The position numbers and the translations under genes were made by a program. Below the pieces are notes generated by a model, which was not told the DNA's origin, made no database searches, and saw only the letters and a list, made by a program, of their open reading frames with translations. A stretch of DNA of 64,000 nucleotides from Phytophthora sp. 'mugwort' (lineage: Eukaryota > Oomycota > Peronosporomycetes > Peronosporales > Peronosporaceae). How positions within the stretch are numbered: the first letter of the stretch is position 1; the number at the start of each line of letters is the position of its first letter. Shown here in pieces: positions 9,776 to 19,921 of the stretch. The stretch lies in the NCBI GenBank assembly GCA_033558025.1, contig JAUCEF010000008.1, positions 1,364,001-1,428,000 on the forward strand. The letters run 5' to 3'.

Positions 9776-12170
9776 CCGTACACCCCCGAAGCAAATGGCG
9801 CTGCCGAGAGAGATTATCAGACAAAAATGGGAAAGGTAAGATGTGCACTACGTGATGCAAACTTGCCGGATAAATGGTGGCCTAAGGCATTGAAATACAT
9901 GACGCATGTGCAAAATTGCACGCCTATGATCAGGCTAAAGAACAAAACACCATACAAATTGGTAAAGGGTGTCAGTCCTGATACAAGCCCTTTCAGGTCT
10001 GGGGGTGCGTGTGCTTTGCATACTTGCCAGACACTGTTAGAAAGGACAAAAAGCTGTCAGCACGAGCAGTAAAATGCAGGTTCCTCGAATCTCTGAAAAT
10101 ACAAAAGGTTTCCGTCTATTGGACGTCTATAACAGCAAGCACTTTGTAGCCAGGTCCGTTTCATTCGACACAGCCAATTGTGCGAATATAATAACGAGGT
10201 CATTCGGGACGGAGCCTACCAAGCTAACAGCTGATGAGCTAAATGAGATTAACTGGCTGGATAGATTGAATTGGCAATACCAGAAACACCTACAGCAGAC
10301 AGGTTTGCCGGAGACAGTGGGAGTCAAACGCAGGAAAACCTCCCTGTCTGTAGCGGTGGGAGCTAAGGCCAAATCTCAAAAGAATGGATCGGGTTGTATC
10401 ACTGCTCCATATAGGCCACCGCGCACCCGTAAAAGACCGGCACGATACAACGAATATACGTGTTTTCAAACGCATATCGACAAACCGATTGCCGTCGATA
10501 ATATCGTCAACAGGATCTCACTTCCGAAACGTCTGCCGGATGCATTAAGCGGGTCACATAAGAAACAGTGGTGCAAAGCGTTAGATACAGATATCAGTCC
10601 TTACTGGAGAATGGGACGTGGAAGCTCTCACAGCTACTATCTAGTCATAAAGCACTCCCATGTCATTGGGTTCTTGCGGTGAAGTACAACGCAGATGGGA
10701 CCATAGAGCGGGTCAAAGCACGGCTAGTCGTCCAAGGGAACTACAAGAGTATGAAGTAAACCGTGACGAAGTATATGCGCCTGTTGCTCGGTTGAGTCAC
10801 TCCGCCTGGTGCTGGCAATTGGAACCATTTTGGATTGCCACATTCATCATATGGATGTTCACATGGCCTTTTTAAATGGGTCTATGGACGGTGAACAGAA
10901 GGTTTACATGCACCAACCTCCTGGGTACAAACTAGCAGGCCATGAAGGTTTAGTGTGTGAGCTCAAGAAGAGCATCTATGGACTTAAGCAAGCTCCAAAG
11001 ATCCGGTACAAGGTCCTCCATAGATTCTTCACAGAGTCGGGTTTTGTCCGATACAATAAAGAATACTGCATCTTTGTCCAAAAAAGGGGAGACCATTGGA
11101 TAATTATCGTCGTTTATGTGGATGACCTGACAATCATGTCTCGTGACATGAAGCTGATCAACCAGCTGATAACAGATCTCTCTACAAGATTCAAGATGAA
11201 AGATCTGGGCGACATCCACTACATACTAAAGATGGAGGTTCGTCGGACCAAACGATCATGGCAATATCACAACACAATTTATATCAACAAACTGCTGAAA
11301 AAGTTCAGCATGGCAAAGAGTGTGCCAGTATCGACTCCACAACTCAGAAGCGTGAAACTCGAAGCTGAAACAGAATTGTCAGCTAAACAAATAGCAGCCC
11401 AAAATTTTGACTTCAGAGGGCTAGTTGGATCACTACAGTATCTGGTCAGAGGAACAAGGCGGACATCGCCAATGCAGTAAGAGAACTGAGTAAGTTTTTG
11501 TCGTACTACAACGAAGCGCACTGACAGGCAGCCAGGAGAGTCCTAAAATACATGAAAGGGACATCAACGTCCGGTCTACTTCTTGATGGAAAGTCGAGAA
11601 CGGTGACGTACGATACATATATAGACGCAAGCGTCGCGTGCCAACCCAAAGAACGCAAATCAGTGACAGGGTATGTCATCTCCATGGCTGGCAGCCGTTT
11701 ATCGTGATGTAGCAGCAAGAAAAGATAAGTATCTCTTTCTACTGCTGAAGCAGAACTCATTGCACTAAGTGAAGGAGCAGAAGAAAGCGAATGGCTATGA
11801 TACCTATTAAGAGAAATTGGATTCCCCCAAGATAAACCAGTACAGGTATGGTGTGACAGTAAGGCAGCCATCAGCACGGTAAAGAATCCTGGGAACCACA
11901 AAGCTACGAAACATATTGAAATAAGACACCTATTTACGCGAGACCTCGTGGAGGAAGGGCGATTGGAGATTCAGTACTGCTCGACAAATGATATGGCAGC
12001 CCACATACTGACAAAAGCTTTGCCACCAGGACAGTTCATTAAGCTAAGAGAACTGATAGGGTCAAAGACCTTAAGACTACGGACGACACTTAGTGGGAGT
12101 GTTAAGCCCAGCACTGGAGGACAGTACCAAGGGATGCGTCTGTTCGGTAGAGACCGACAGACGGTCCAAG
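9776..12170 (+). pseudogene. Copia A pol (integrase-RT-RNase H), broken
   Basis: Coding sequence for the retrotransposon polyprotein in at least five frame segments: integrase end (9776-10070), linker (10074-10610), RT fingers (10568-10800), RT palm with MDVHMAFLNG and YVDD (10809-11480), then RNase H (11480-12100) with stops. Frame changes near 10610, 10800 and 11480 rule out a functional protein. Confidence 0.85.
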
Positions 12171-12481
12171 GATAGGCTGGACTAGTACTGTGTAAGACAG
12201 AATAATAATGTTATATGAATTACATGAAGCGTCTATGTAGTCTATGGTACTACGGCTACATTGCTCGTAAAGGAGCCAATCGGTATTGGCTCTTGCCGCC
12301 TCTCTGACAGAGGCAAATATTGGTGCGATGAGGAAGGGAAGTAAAGAGCTAGAAGTCGAGGACGAGCTCCTCATTCCACCTTTTGCTTCAGTCTGAGCAC
12401 GTCTGTTATATAGTAATAGGGTAGGGGTTTATAAAGAGTAATAAAGGCATTTGAGAACAGAGAGGCTTTCCATTCAGTCTA
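12100..12481 (+). repeat. 3' LTR of copia A
   Basis: Begins TGTTAAGCCCAGC right after the purine tract. The part from about 12197 to 12481 matches, on the opposite strand, 37370-37664, including GCATTTGAGAACAGAGAGGC near the 3' end. The shared stretch ends at TTCAGTCTA, so the LTR end is within a few bases of 12481. A TATA-like string and an AATAAAG-like string near 12438 fit LTR signals. Confidence 0.75.
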
Positions 12482-12937
12482 CTAGCTGATTGGCTGATCG
12501 CATCATACAAAATCGTCGGGTGTCGACAACTTCTTGATATTCATCAACATCTATGACCATAAAATAGTAGTGAAAGCCAATACTACCGTATACGAAAAAC
12601 TTGAGTAATATTAATATATGGTAGTTATGTACAAGCCACAGAGGCCATTCACGGATGGTATAATATTAACATATGGAATATGAATGATATATTAGTGCAA
12701 TATCATTATTGTAGTGAGTGGTACAAACCTCTGACTACACTTCAGTTTGTCAAACCACCAAAGGCGCGCCGTCATCTTCGCCCAACGCGCCTCGCTCATC
12801 GACTCGTATCTCATCAACGACAGCTCGCCAGTCGCTGCAGCTTGTACCAACTTTAAGCCAAAACGCTCTCCCTCCGTTCGAACCGCTCGCGACGTGCCAC
12901 CTCGTTCTGTAGCGCTCGCAGTTGCCTCCAGTCCACT
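12482..12937. other. AT-rich spacer upstream of SUA5
   Basis: No gene is seen. TAATATTAATATATGG (12606-12621) recurs as TAATATTAACATATGG (12661-12676), an imperfect 16-bp direct repeat. The last 150 bp before the ATG at 12938 must carry the SUA5 promoter. Confidence 0.5.
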
Positions 12938-14029
12938 ATGGCGCGTCTGCTCCAGCCGGACGCCGAAGGATTCGCCTTCGCGGCGCAGCAGCTGCGACTC
13001 GGAAAGCTCGTGTCCTTCCCTACCGAGACTGTCTATGGTCTGGGCGCCAACGCGCTCAACTCCGAGGCTGTTCTGTCCATATTTGCGGCCAAGGCGCGGC
13101 CTCTCACGGACCCGCTGATCGTTCACGTCCCCGCTCTGGAGGACGCCGTGAAGCTCGTGGACATGACGCCGACCGGTCAGCGAGCCTTCGAGTGTCTGGG
13201 CAAAGCGTTCTGGCCTGGACCGCTGACTCTCATCGCCAAGGCGGTGCCGGAACTGCCACTGACGCTGTCGGCGAACACGGGATTTGTCGGACTCCGGTGC
13301 CCCAAGCACCCGATTGCACAGGCCCTGCTGAAGGAAGCGAAGGTGCCCGTAGCGGCGCCGAGTGCGAACAGATTCGGACACGTGTCGCCGACGACGGCCA
13401 AGCATGTAATGGACGACTTGGGTGCGTGTGAGAACTTGAGTGTCCTTGAGGCGACGGATGAAGGATGCTGCCAAGTTGGCATTGAGTCGACGGTCGTGAA
13501 GATCGTCCCAGAGGAGCACAAACTCATTGTCTTCCGTCGTGGAGGTGTATCGGAGCAGGCGCTGGAGCAAGTGCTAAGGGAGAATGCGGATCTGCTGGGC
13601 GGACAGTACGAGGTAGTGACGATTCAGAAAGAAGCCAAGATGCAGACCAAGGAGGCACAACAGGCACCGGGACAGATGATCACACACTACGCTCCTGACG
13701 TGGACACGTATTTGTACCAGGCGGACGCAGCTGAAGAAATGGACGCATCGGTGAAAGAGGACGTGAGCCACTGGGTCGTGATTGATTTCCATGGTAAACT
13801 GGCCAGCTTGAAGGACCGGGTACGAGCCTACCTCGACCTCTCTCCGAGCGGAGACGTCGCGGAGGCCTCCCAGCGCATTTTTGACTCACTGCGCTGGTCC
13901 GAGAACGTACAGGGCGTCGAGCGTGTCATCATCACGGGCGTGGTATCAGAGCCCCACGAGCAGGCCGCCGCGCTGCATGATCGCATGTACCGTGCGGCGT
14001 CTGGCAAACAGCGCGCACTCCAGCTTTAA
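12938..14029 (+). CDS. SUA5: SUA5/YRDC L-threonylcarbamoyladenylate synthase
   Basis: Makes threonylcarbamoyl-AMP from threonine, bicarbonate and ATP, the first step of the t6A37 modification of ANN-decoding tRNAs, in cytosol and/or mitochondria. The single-exon frame gives 363 residues. The YrdC-like domain has SFPTETVYGLGA (residues 26-37), KARPLTDPL, the block WPGPLTLI with downstream GLRCPKHP, and PVAAPSANRFGHVSPTTA, which form the substrate cavity. The linker and C-terminal Sua5 domain starting APGQMITHYAPD (about residues 242-254) are present, so it is the long Sua5 form rather than the short YrdC form. No transit peptide is obvious. The start was chosen because CCACTATGGCG opens the first conserved helix. 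It converges with the UBX gene, whose stop is at 14263. Confidence 0.95.
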   Translation: MARLLQPDAEGFAFAAQQLRLGKLVSFPTETVYGLGANALNSEAVLSIFAAKARPLTDPLIVHVPALEDAVKLVDMTPTGQRAFECLGKAFWPGPLTLIAKAVPELPLTLSANTGFVGLRCPKHPIAQALLKEAKVPVAAPSANRFGHVSPTTAKHVMDDLGACENLSVLEATDEGCCQVGIESTVVKIVPEEHKLIVFRRGGVSEQALEQVLRENADLLGGQYEVVTIQKEAKMQTKEAQQAPGQMITHYAPDVDTYLYQADAAEEMDASVKEDVSHWVVIDFHGKLASLKDRVRAYLDLSPSGDVAEASQRIFDSLRWSENVQGVERVIITGVVSEPHEQAAALHDRMYRAASGKQRALQL

Positions 14030-14262
14030 GAGGAGCTAATAACCCATTACTACGGTATTGTACTGAGATCACTAGAATTCGCAGCCCCAAGCCAAGTAGA
14101 CCCTTATAGAGTAGCTTGACACGCGTTCGACTCGATCATTTTAATGCACGAGTGCTCTCTTTTCATATTCCATTATCACAGAGCAAAGTCACGTGAAGCA
14201 AGGTGGCTTTTTAAATTACCCCTACGAGAGATCTCACTCATTTTCGCATTACCAGGAGGTCC

Positions 14263-15672
14263 TCACGAGTCGAGGTCTTGCACAAACACGAGTGCCTGAG
14301 GCGCGAGACCCTGGTGACATCCAAGCACGTACAAAAAGTTCACCATATGAGGATCAACAACTTCAATGAAGACAACAAGAGAAAGCACTTACCGCATCGA
14401 TAAGGGTGACATCCAGCAATTCTGGACCATACACTTTCTTCGGGAAATTCGTGGCCAGTTCGTAGTGCCGGATCGTGATTTCGCGGTCAAAGAACTCGAC
14501 GTCGATGAAGTCGCGCACCGTCTTCAGTGTATCGTGCGCGTAGAAGATGTGGTCTAGACGCGTGCCGTTGTACAGATGGAACTTAATCACTGCCGTCTTG
14601 TAGTCTGCGCCTGGAGGCGCGGTACGTGACTTGGGACCGTCAGCGATCTGAGCACGCTTGGCTTCAATCTCTGCCTTGTACTGCTCTTCCTGACGGACCT
14701 TCTCCTCTTCCACACGTCGCTCCTCCTGCTCCTTCTGCAATCGTTCCTTCTCCTCACGCTCGGCCTGTTCGCGCGCTTCTTGCTCACGACGACGGTCTGC
14801 TGCGAGCGACTCCTCGTACTCTCTGTCCTGCTGTTCGCGCAAGATCTGCGCTTCCGTCCGCTGCTGGCGGATGTGGCGCGCCGTCGCCAAGAGCTGATTG
14901 TTGCGATCCACGGCAGCGTTCAGCTTCCCAATAATCTCGACCGCCGGCAAGTTGGCTAGCGTCAAAGAAGAAAACAACCCCAACACTGTCAGTATGGAAG
15001 CACAATCCACATCTAATAGGATACTACTGCACCCACCTGTGATCTTCTCCACTACATTGACACCACGCGACACACAGGACAGCAGCGCCAAGAACGGGAA
15101 CGTGGCGCATCCCAGCGACAAGCTTACTCCAAACCCTTCTGCGTGCTGCACGCAGCCCGCCCATGACACGATGCAGTCGCTGTTGTTCAGGTAGGCGCTC
15201 ATGCGCTCTGTGCACATGGCCTTGCTGCAAATATCAACCTCAACATAGCCATCCAATCAGAATTACTGCTCTCCATCTGTCGATTGCTCTTGTGCTCTTA
15301 CCGGCAGAATGTGTCGGCGTCGTCGTGGATGTTCGAGTGCAAGAACACTAGCAGGAACTTGGAGGCCGTGCGCGCCGTGGAAACCGCGTCCCGGAACGAC
15401 GTGTGCTCGAAGCGCGGCGTTACGTTCTCCCCGTATCGTCGACACAGGCTGTGCGCAAAATTGCGCGCCGACGCCTGTGGGTCCTCGGGCTCTCCATCGC
15501 CCAGCACAAAGCTCAGCGGGGACATGAGAAGCTCCACGAATCCCTTTTGAGGCCTCGGGGCGCGACGTGGAGTCGACGCGGTACGAGCACGGTCGTCCGT
15601 CGCCTGATTCTCGCCTCCAATGTGGCGGCGTCGCAGCCCGTTGGCGTCCGCGTCCGTCGTACCCACCGCCAT
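14263..15672 (-). CDS. FAF2/UBXD8-like UBX-domain protein
   Basis: Likely a p97/Cdc48 adaptor in ER-associated degradation and lipid-droplet control. Four exons: 15672-15302, 15224-15037, 14955-14393 and 14310-14263, joining to about 389 residues. Exon 1 carries ARNFAHSLCRRYG and FLLVFLHSNIHDD, the start of the thioredoxin-like UAS domain. Exon 2 adds WAGCVQHAEGFGVSLSLG. Exon 3 has a long charged coiled coil (EQAEREEKERLQKEQEERR) and most of the UBX fold (AVIKFHLYNGTRLDH). Exon 4 completes it with GLAPQALVFVQDLDS. Introns have GT-AG ends and are 77-82 nt. The second intron (81 nt) is a multiple of three and stays open if retained. An in-frame upstream ATG exists at 15774, but MAVGTTDADA at 15672 is preferred. 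No clear N-terminal UBA is seen. Confidence 0.88.
14311..14392 (-). other. Intron 3 of the UBX gene
   Basis: Donor GTAAGT after GATGCG, acceptor CACCAG before GGTCTCGCG. Splicing continues the UBX domain to a natural C terminus ending QDLDS. Confidence 0.85.
14956..15036 (-). other. Intron 2 of the UBX gene
   Basis: Donor GTGGGT after GATCACAG, acceptor GACGCTAG. The 81-nt length is a multiple of three with no stop, so an unspliced isoform with 27 extra residues is formally possible. Confidence 0.75.
15225..15301 (-). other. Intron 1 of the UBX gene
   Basis: Donor GTAAGAG, acceptor TTTGCAG; phase 2. Joins FCR to KAMCTERMSAYL. Confidence 0.85.
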
Positions 15673-15880
15673 AGGCAATGATCTGCTAGTGATGAAATGT
15701 CGCGCTCTCCTGTTGGAAGCTTTGCGGTCTATTCCACAAAATGGCAAGGCATCTGATTCGCAGACACAAATCACAAAGTGTTAAATTTGTTTCAATTGAT
15801 TTGAGTACATGTAGTTTATTTTATTTTCGTCGAAGTATTTAGGCGGAACTATATTGTGTACACTTTGCGTAACGTAAACG

Positions 15881-18874
15881 ATGCCCAAGAAGAACAAGGA
15901 TGCAGATGCGTCCGAGGGCGCTCGCGCGCTGCGTCCTGTGTCTCTGGAGACATGGCTGGGGTCTACGCGTCGTCTACTTTCTTTGGAGCAGCAGGAGGAG
16001 GTGCAGACGATGCGCGACGAGCTCGCAACGCTCGACGATAACGAGAATCCGAATGTGCTGACACACTTGACCCTTGCACGCTGCTCCACGGGACTATTCG
16101 GACGCACAGTACTGCAGTTCTCTTTCCCTTCACTTAGTCTACGCCAGGCAAAGCCGCACCAGTTTACAGTGGGGGATTTGGTACAAATACGAGTCCAGAA
16201 GAACGCTCGAACTGGAGACAAGCTGCCTACGGGGATAGTGTCCCGTGTCGAGGAGCGAGGCATCTCTGTAGTCGTTAATAGCGACCAGGATGAAGTGGAT
16301 GAGATTGAGCTACTGGGCGCTGCAGCGAGCATCACACTGGACCGGCTGGTGAACAATGCAACCTTCGTAAAGTTAACGAGTGCGCTGGACCAGATGACCA
16401 AGTTTGAATTCGGAGCCGCCCAGGCGGTGGTGGATGTCGTATTCTCACAGAGAGAACCAAGCTGGAACGCTCTGTTACCAGATATCACGCCGTTTAATTC
16501 AAGGCTCAACGAGTCTCAAGCGGAGGCGATCCGGTTTGCGCTGGCGTCAAAGGATTTGGCGTTGATTCACGGGCCGCCAGGAACAGGCAAGACGACGACA
16601 GTGGTGGAATTTATTCTGCAGGCAGTGACGAAGTTTGACTTGAAGGTGCTGGTGTGTGCGCCATCGAATATCGCCGTGGATAATGTACTGGAGAAGCTGG
16701 CGAGTACATGCTCGACGCTGGGGAAGAAGTTAAGGCTCACGCGTGTGGGGCATCCAGCGCGTATTCTGCCACAAATCTTAAAGTACTGTCTGGATGCGAA
16801 GATTGAGAGCGCGGAAGGCACTGAGATTGTGAATGATATTCGAAAGGAGATAAGTGTTATGCAGACCAAGCTACAGAAGACAAGGGATAAAAGTGTGCGG
16901 TACCAACTGCGACGCGAGATGAAGGTGAACCGGAAGGAAATCCGTGTGCGCGAGCAAAAGGTGGTGGGTGATATCGTGCGCCAGAGTAACGTAGTGTTTG
17001 CGACCAATGTGGGGGCGGCGTCGAAATTGCTCGAGGACGTGACATTTGACCTGGTTATTATCGATGAGGCAGCGCAAGCGCTCGAGGCGTCCTGTTGGAT
17101 CCCTATTTTGAAGGCGAAGCGATGCGTTCTGGCCGGCGACCACTTGCAGCTGCCACCCACCATTAAGTCGAAGACGGCAGCAGCAAAAGGTCTGGACGTG
17201 ACGCTGTTTGACCGGATCACGAGTTACTCAACCACTCAGAGCATTGTAAAAATGCTGGACACTCAATATCGTATGCACGAAGACATTAGCGAATGGAGCT
17301 CACGAGCAATGTACAAGGGAGAGTTGAAGAGTTTCGAGGGTGTAGCGAATCGTAAACTACACGAGTTGCCACATGTCAAGATCGCAAAAGATGACGAATT
17401 GTTGGATGCTACACTGTTGCTATTGGATACAGCTGGATGTGAACTTGAGGAAGATATTAATGATGACGTTGACAAAGATCATAGTATTCTTCAGCTTTCA
17501 AAGTCCAACGAGGGTGAAGCGCGGGTCGTGGCAAGACACGTCCGTGCTCTATTAGAAGCTGGTCTGAAGGAGGACGAAGTGGCAGTGATCACACCATACA
17601 ACAAGCAGGTGCAGACATTGAAGGCCCTACTTCTCGACAGTTATCCGAAGCTTGAAATTCGATCCGTGGATGGGTTTCAAGGCTGCGAAAAAGAGGCGGT
17701 TGTAATGAGTCTGGTGCGTTCCAACGCCTCGAGGCAAGTGGGATTCCTAGCCGACGACCGTCGCATGAATGTAGCCATCACACGTGCGAAGCGACATGTT
17801 GCGGTAGTGTGCGATACGGACACGATCTCCTCGCACAAATTCTTGGCTGTGTTAGTGAAGCACTTTGAGAAATTCGGGGAGTACCGCAGTGCACAAGAAT
17901 ATCTGGAGGAAGATGTCGTCGAAGGGACGATAGATGAGGGATTGGTGACGTCGCTCGGTGCCTCAGTGGTTAAAGCTCCTGTTTCTTCTAAGTCTGTCAC
18001 GACATTCTCACTAAACTCGACAGTAAAGGCTAACGTTACGAAAACCATTAAGCCTAAGCAGGCTCAGAAACCTAAGAAAGAGGTGAAGGCAGACCCGGTT
18101 CCTGAGTCGAAGGCTGGCGAAACGCGATTACACGAAGTCGAGAAACCGCACGCAGTCGAAATGAAGACAGATGTAGCTGCTGCAGTGGACTGTGAGGAAG
18201 AAATTGCAGTGGTAGACAAGCCTATCGTTACGAAAAGCGTGTTCCAGATGATGGATTCTGATAGTGATAGCTGGGATGAGGAGGAGCAACAACACGAAGA
18301 CACTGATGAAGTCGGTCAAGAAGAGTCCAAACCCAGCAGTCCGAGCGACGATGAAGATCTTCAGACTGTAAGTAATTCACTATTGAAGGACTTGCACATG
18401 AGTCGACTAGCTCGACAACCTTTGCCACCACCGGCACCTTCTTCTTCAGGGAAAAAGAAGAAAAATAAGAAGAAAAAGAGCAAGACAAAGGCTATCAACA
18501 CTGCGCCAGTAGATGAGCTGAAAGAAGGCGAAGATGAACTGGAATTTCTCACTCGACAAGCAAGCAAGAGCACGAACTGCGCGTTCCAGAGATCGAGTCG
18601 CTGCAAGAAGAGCACCACCATGCTGGGCAGTGTGTGCAAATTTTGCAAGCTCAAGTTCTGCTATGACCACGCCATGCCCGAGGTGCACGGCTGTGGTGAC
18701 GCTGTGCGTACGTTCGAGCGAGCCGCATTCCAGCAGCAACTGACGCGCTCCAACGAGGCGCCCAAGAAGAAACTTACCGGTGACAAGCGCAAACTACTCA
18801 AGAAGAAGCTAGAAGAAAAGGTATCTGCCAAGACAGCGAGTCGTACCACGCAGACGAAGTCCAAGAAGAAATAA
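15881..18874 (+). CDS. IGHMBP2/SMUBP2-like UPF1-class helicase with AN1 zinc finger
   Basis: A superfamily 1B ATP-dependent 5'-3' RNA/DNA helicase of 997 residues, uninterrupted. The N-terminal OB/stalk region (QFTVGDLVQIR) precedes Walker A GPPGTGKTT (residues 231-239), motif Ia CAPSNIAVDN, Walker B DEAA (395-398), motif III GDHLQLPPT, motif IV-type YRMHEDISEW, motif V SVDGFQGCEKEAV and motif VI NVAITRAKRH. A low-complexity acidic and then Lys-rich linker (KKKKNKKKKSK) follows. The C terminus ends in an AN1-type finger whose Cys/His series begins at residue 900 (CAFQRSSRCKK, CKFCKLKFCYDH, HGCGD). The order helicase plus AN1 is that of IGHMBP2; no R3H domain is visible between them. Probable role in ribosome-linked RNA metabolism. 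The UBX gene is divergent upstream. Confidence 0.93.
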   Translation: MPKKNKDADASEGARALRPVSLETWLGSTRRLLSLEQQEEVQTMRDELATLDDNENPNVLTHLTLARCSTGLFGRTVLQFSFPSLSLRQAKPHQFTVGDLVQIRVQKNARTGDKLPTGIVSRVEERGISVVVNSDQDEVDEIELLGAAASITLDRLVNNATFVKLTSALDQMTKFEFGAAQAVVDVVFSQREPSWNALLPDITPFNSRLNESQAEAIRFALASKDLALIHGPPGTGKTTTVVEFILQAVTKFDLKVLVCAPSNIAVDNVLEKLASTCSTLGKKLRLTRVGHPARILPQILKYCLDAKIESAEGTEIVNDIRKEISVMQTKLQKTRDKSVRYQLRREMKVNRKEIRVREQKVVGDIVRQSNVVFATNVGAASKLLEDVTFDLVIIDEAAQALEASCWIPILKAKRCVLAGDHLQLPPTIKSKTAAAKGLDVTLFDRITSYSTTQSIVKMLDTQYRMHEDISEWSSRAMYKGELKSFEGVANRKLHELPHVKIAKDDELLDATLLLLDTAGCELEEDINDDVDKDHSILQLSKSNEGEARVVARHVRALLEAGLKEDEVAVITPYNKQVQTLKALLLDSYPKLEIRSVDGFQGCEKEAVVMSLVRSNASRQVGFLADDRRMNVAITRAKRHVAVVCDTDTISSHKFLAVLVKHFEKFGEYRSAQEYLEEDVVEGTIDEGLVTSLGASVVKAPVSSKSVTTFSLNSTVKANVTKTIKPKQAQKPKKEVKADPVPESKAGETRLHEVEKPHAVEMKTDVAAAVDCEEEIAVVDKPIVTKSVFQMMDSDSDSWDEEEQQHEDTDEVGQEESKPSSPSDDEDLQTVSNSLLKDLHMSRLARQPLPPPAPSSSGKKKKNKKKKSKTKAINTAPVDELKEGEDELEFLTRQASKSTNCAFQRSSRCKKSTTMLGSVCKFCKLKFCYDHAMPEVHGCGDAVRTFERAAFQQQLTRSNEAPKKKLTGDKRKLLKKKLEEKVSAKTASRTTQTKSKKK

Positions 18875-18965
18875 GATCCCTGAATAGATGAAACAATGAG
18901 TGGCAAAGCAATATGGTAGTAATCTGTACATTCAGCAAGCCAAACATCTTCAAACGAAGGCAGAG

Positions 18966-19767
18966 CTACATGCTGCTGACCAGTATTTCGATCGCAGCAT
19001 TCTCGTCGCCATTGGTCGCCTGTAATGCGGCCTTAGCCTTATCCTGCAGCAAAACGGAATACAACGTTAGAGCTTCCGGTCTCTTCCACTTCTGGTATCG
19101 ATTTCAAGTCCGTACAGCAGGAAACCCCATGTCAATGAGTCTGGAGAGTGCAGCGTCGTCGCCAATGTCCGTCTGTTTGGCATAACTCTCGGTCCAGAAG
19201 CGTGCAGTGTTGAGGAACTGCTCGTGGTCGTGGAGATACATGTTGGCAACCTCGGCGTCCTGCGGGTCCGTGGGTTCGGCGGCTGAGAGAAGCGCCTGGA
19301 TGGACAGTAGCGCCGTCTTGATGGTCAATGCGGGCGACCACGCGTCCTTCAGAATATCCAGACAAATAGCGCCAGTCTGCGACGAGATATTAGGGTGCCA
19401 GATCTTGGTAATGAAACGCATCTGTGGCGGCTCGAACGGGTATCTGCCAGGCAGTAGCAAATTAGACTCTAAAAAGCTAGTAATTATTCACCATATAGCA
19501 GTGATTTACTTGGGTGGGATGACAATCTCCAGCTCGAAGTGACCGCCCTCGTATGGCGTGGCCTCGGGGCCCTGGATGGACCCGCGCAGCTCCGAGAGCG
19601 AGCCGGCGCTCACCGGCGCGGCCGTGACGCCCGATAGGTGCGAGTCTTTCTGACACTCGTCGAGTTCCTTGCGGACGCGACCTCCTACAGGTAGTAACAG
19701 CAACAGGGTATTGTATTAGTAGGTTATTAGCACGAGATATTAGGCTTCTTGGCTCACCTAGAGCCAT
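18966..19767 (-). CDS. UBE2K-like ubiquitin-conjugating enzyme E2 with UBA domain
   Basis: Accepts ubiquitin from E1 and transfers it, probably building K48 chains as UBE2K/Ubc1 does. Four exons: 19767-19758 (only ATGGCTCTAG), 19684-19510, 19443-19116 and 19043-18966, joining to 196 residues. The UBC fold is complete: [28 protein letters not shown] (residues 78-80), then the catalytic Cys89 in [10 protein letters not shown], followed by [11 protein letters not shown]. The C-terminal UBA module is split by the last intron: [11 protein letters not shown] then [12 protein letters not shown]. The last donor is the weak GTACGG. Introns are 66-73 nt. It is transcribed divergently from the transposase-derived gene with 154 bp between the start codons. 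Confidence 0.92.
19044..19115 (-). other. Intron 3 of the E2 gene
   Basis: Donor GTACGG after CCTGCT, acceptor TTGCTGCAG before GATAAG. Splicing restores the UBA helix 2; without it the protein would end 14 codons later with no UBA. Confidence 0.8.
19444..19509 (-). other. Intron 2 of the E2 gene
   Basis: Donor GTAAAT after CCACCCAA, acceptor CTGGCAG; splits a Lys codon (AA/A) and restores PPKYPFEPP. Confidence 0.85.
19685..19757 (-). other. Intron 1 of the E2 gene
   Basis: Donor GTGAGCC after a 10-nt first coding exon, acceptor TACCTGTAG. Joins MALG to [10 protein letters not shown]. Confidence 0.8.
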
Positions 19768-19921
19768 ATTTCTGATTGAATAATGATACCCAAGAGAAGA
19801 TGGTGTTTTACGACGTAAATAAATGTACACTTGATGTCCTTCACCCTCTTTTCGCAACTACAACAGACAATTTGTATCGACTGCGTCCCCTCTATGCGCA
19901 ACTGTTTTCAATTCATGCATC
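19768..19921. promoter_or_regulatory. Bidirectional promoter between the E2 and transposase-derived genes
   Basis: Only 154 bp separate two divergent start codons, so both genes must be driven from this interval. No classic TATA box is obvious, and no transcription start can be assigned by eye. Confidence 0.5.

Larger units (their letters stand above)
9650..12481 (+). mobile_element. Ty1/copia retrotransposon copia A, 5'-truncated, with 3' LTR
   Basis: The order is the C-terminal integrase core, linker, reverse transcriptase, RNase H, purine tract and LTR, which is the copia order. The integrase motif ANGAAERDYQT lies near 9790-9825, the RT motif VYVDDLTIM near 11117 and the RNase H tail with KHIEIRHLF near 11910. 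A purine tract AGTGGGAG (12092-12099) sits directly before TGTTAAG. Gag, protease and the 5' LTR are missing. Its LTR matches the one at 37.4-37.7 kb. Confidence 0.85.

Noticed and set aside
12692..13570. A 292-codon open frame on the minus strand under SUA5
   Set aside because: It is antisense to the strongly conserved SUA5 coding region, Arg-rich, without any domain, and best explained as a shadow of GC-rich codons.
16567..17220. A 217-codon minus-strand frame inside the helicase gene
   Set aside because: Exactly opposite the conserved helicase motifs; composition is that of reverse-complemented coding DNA.
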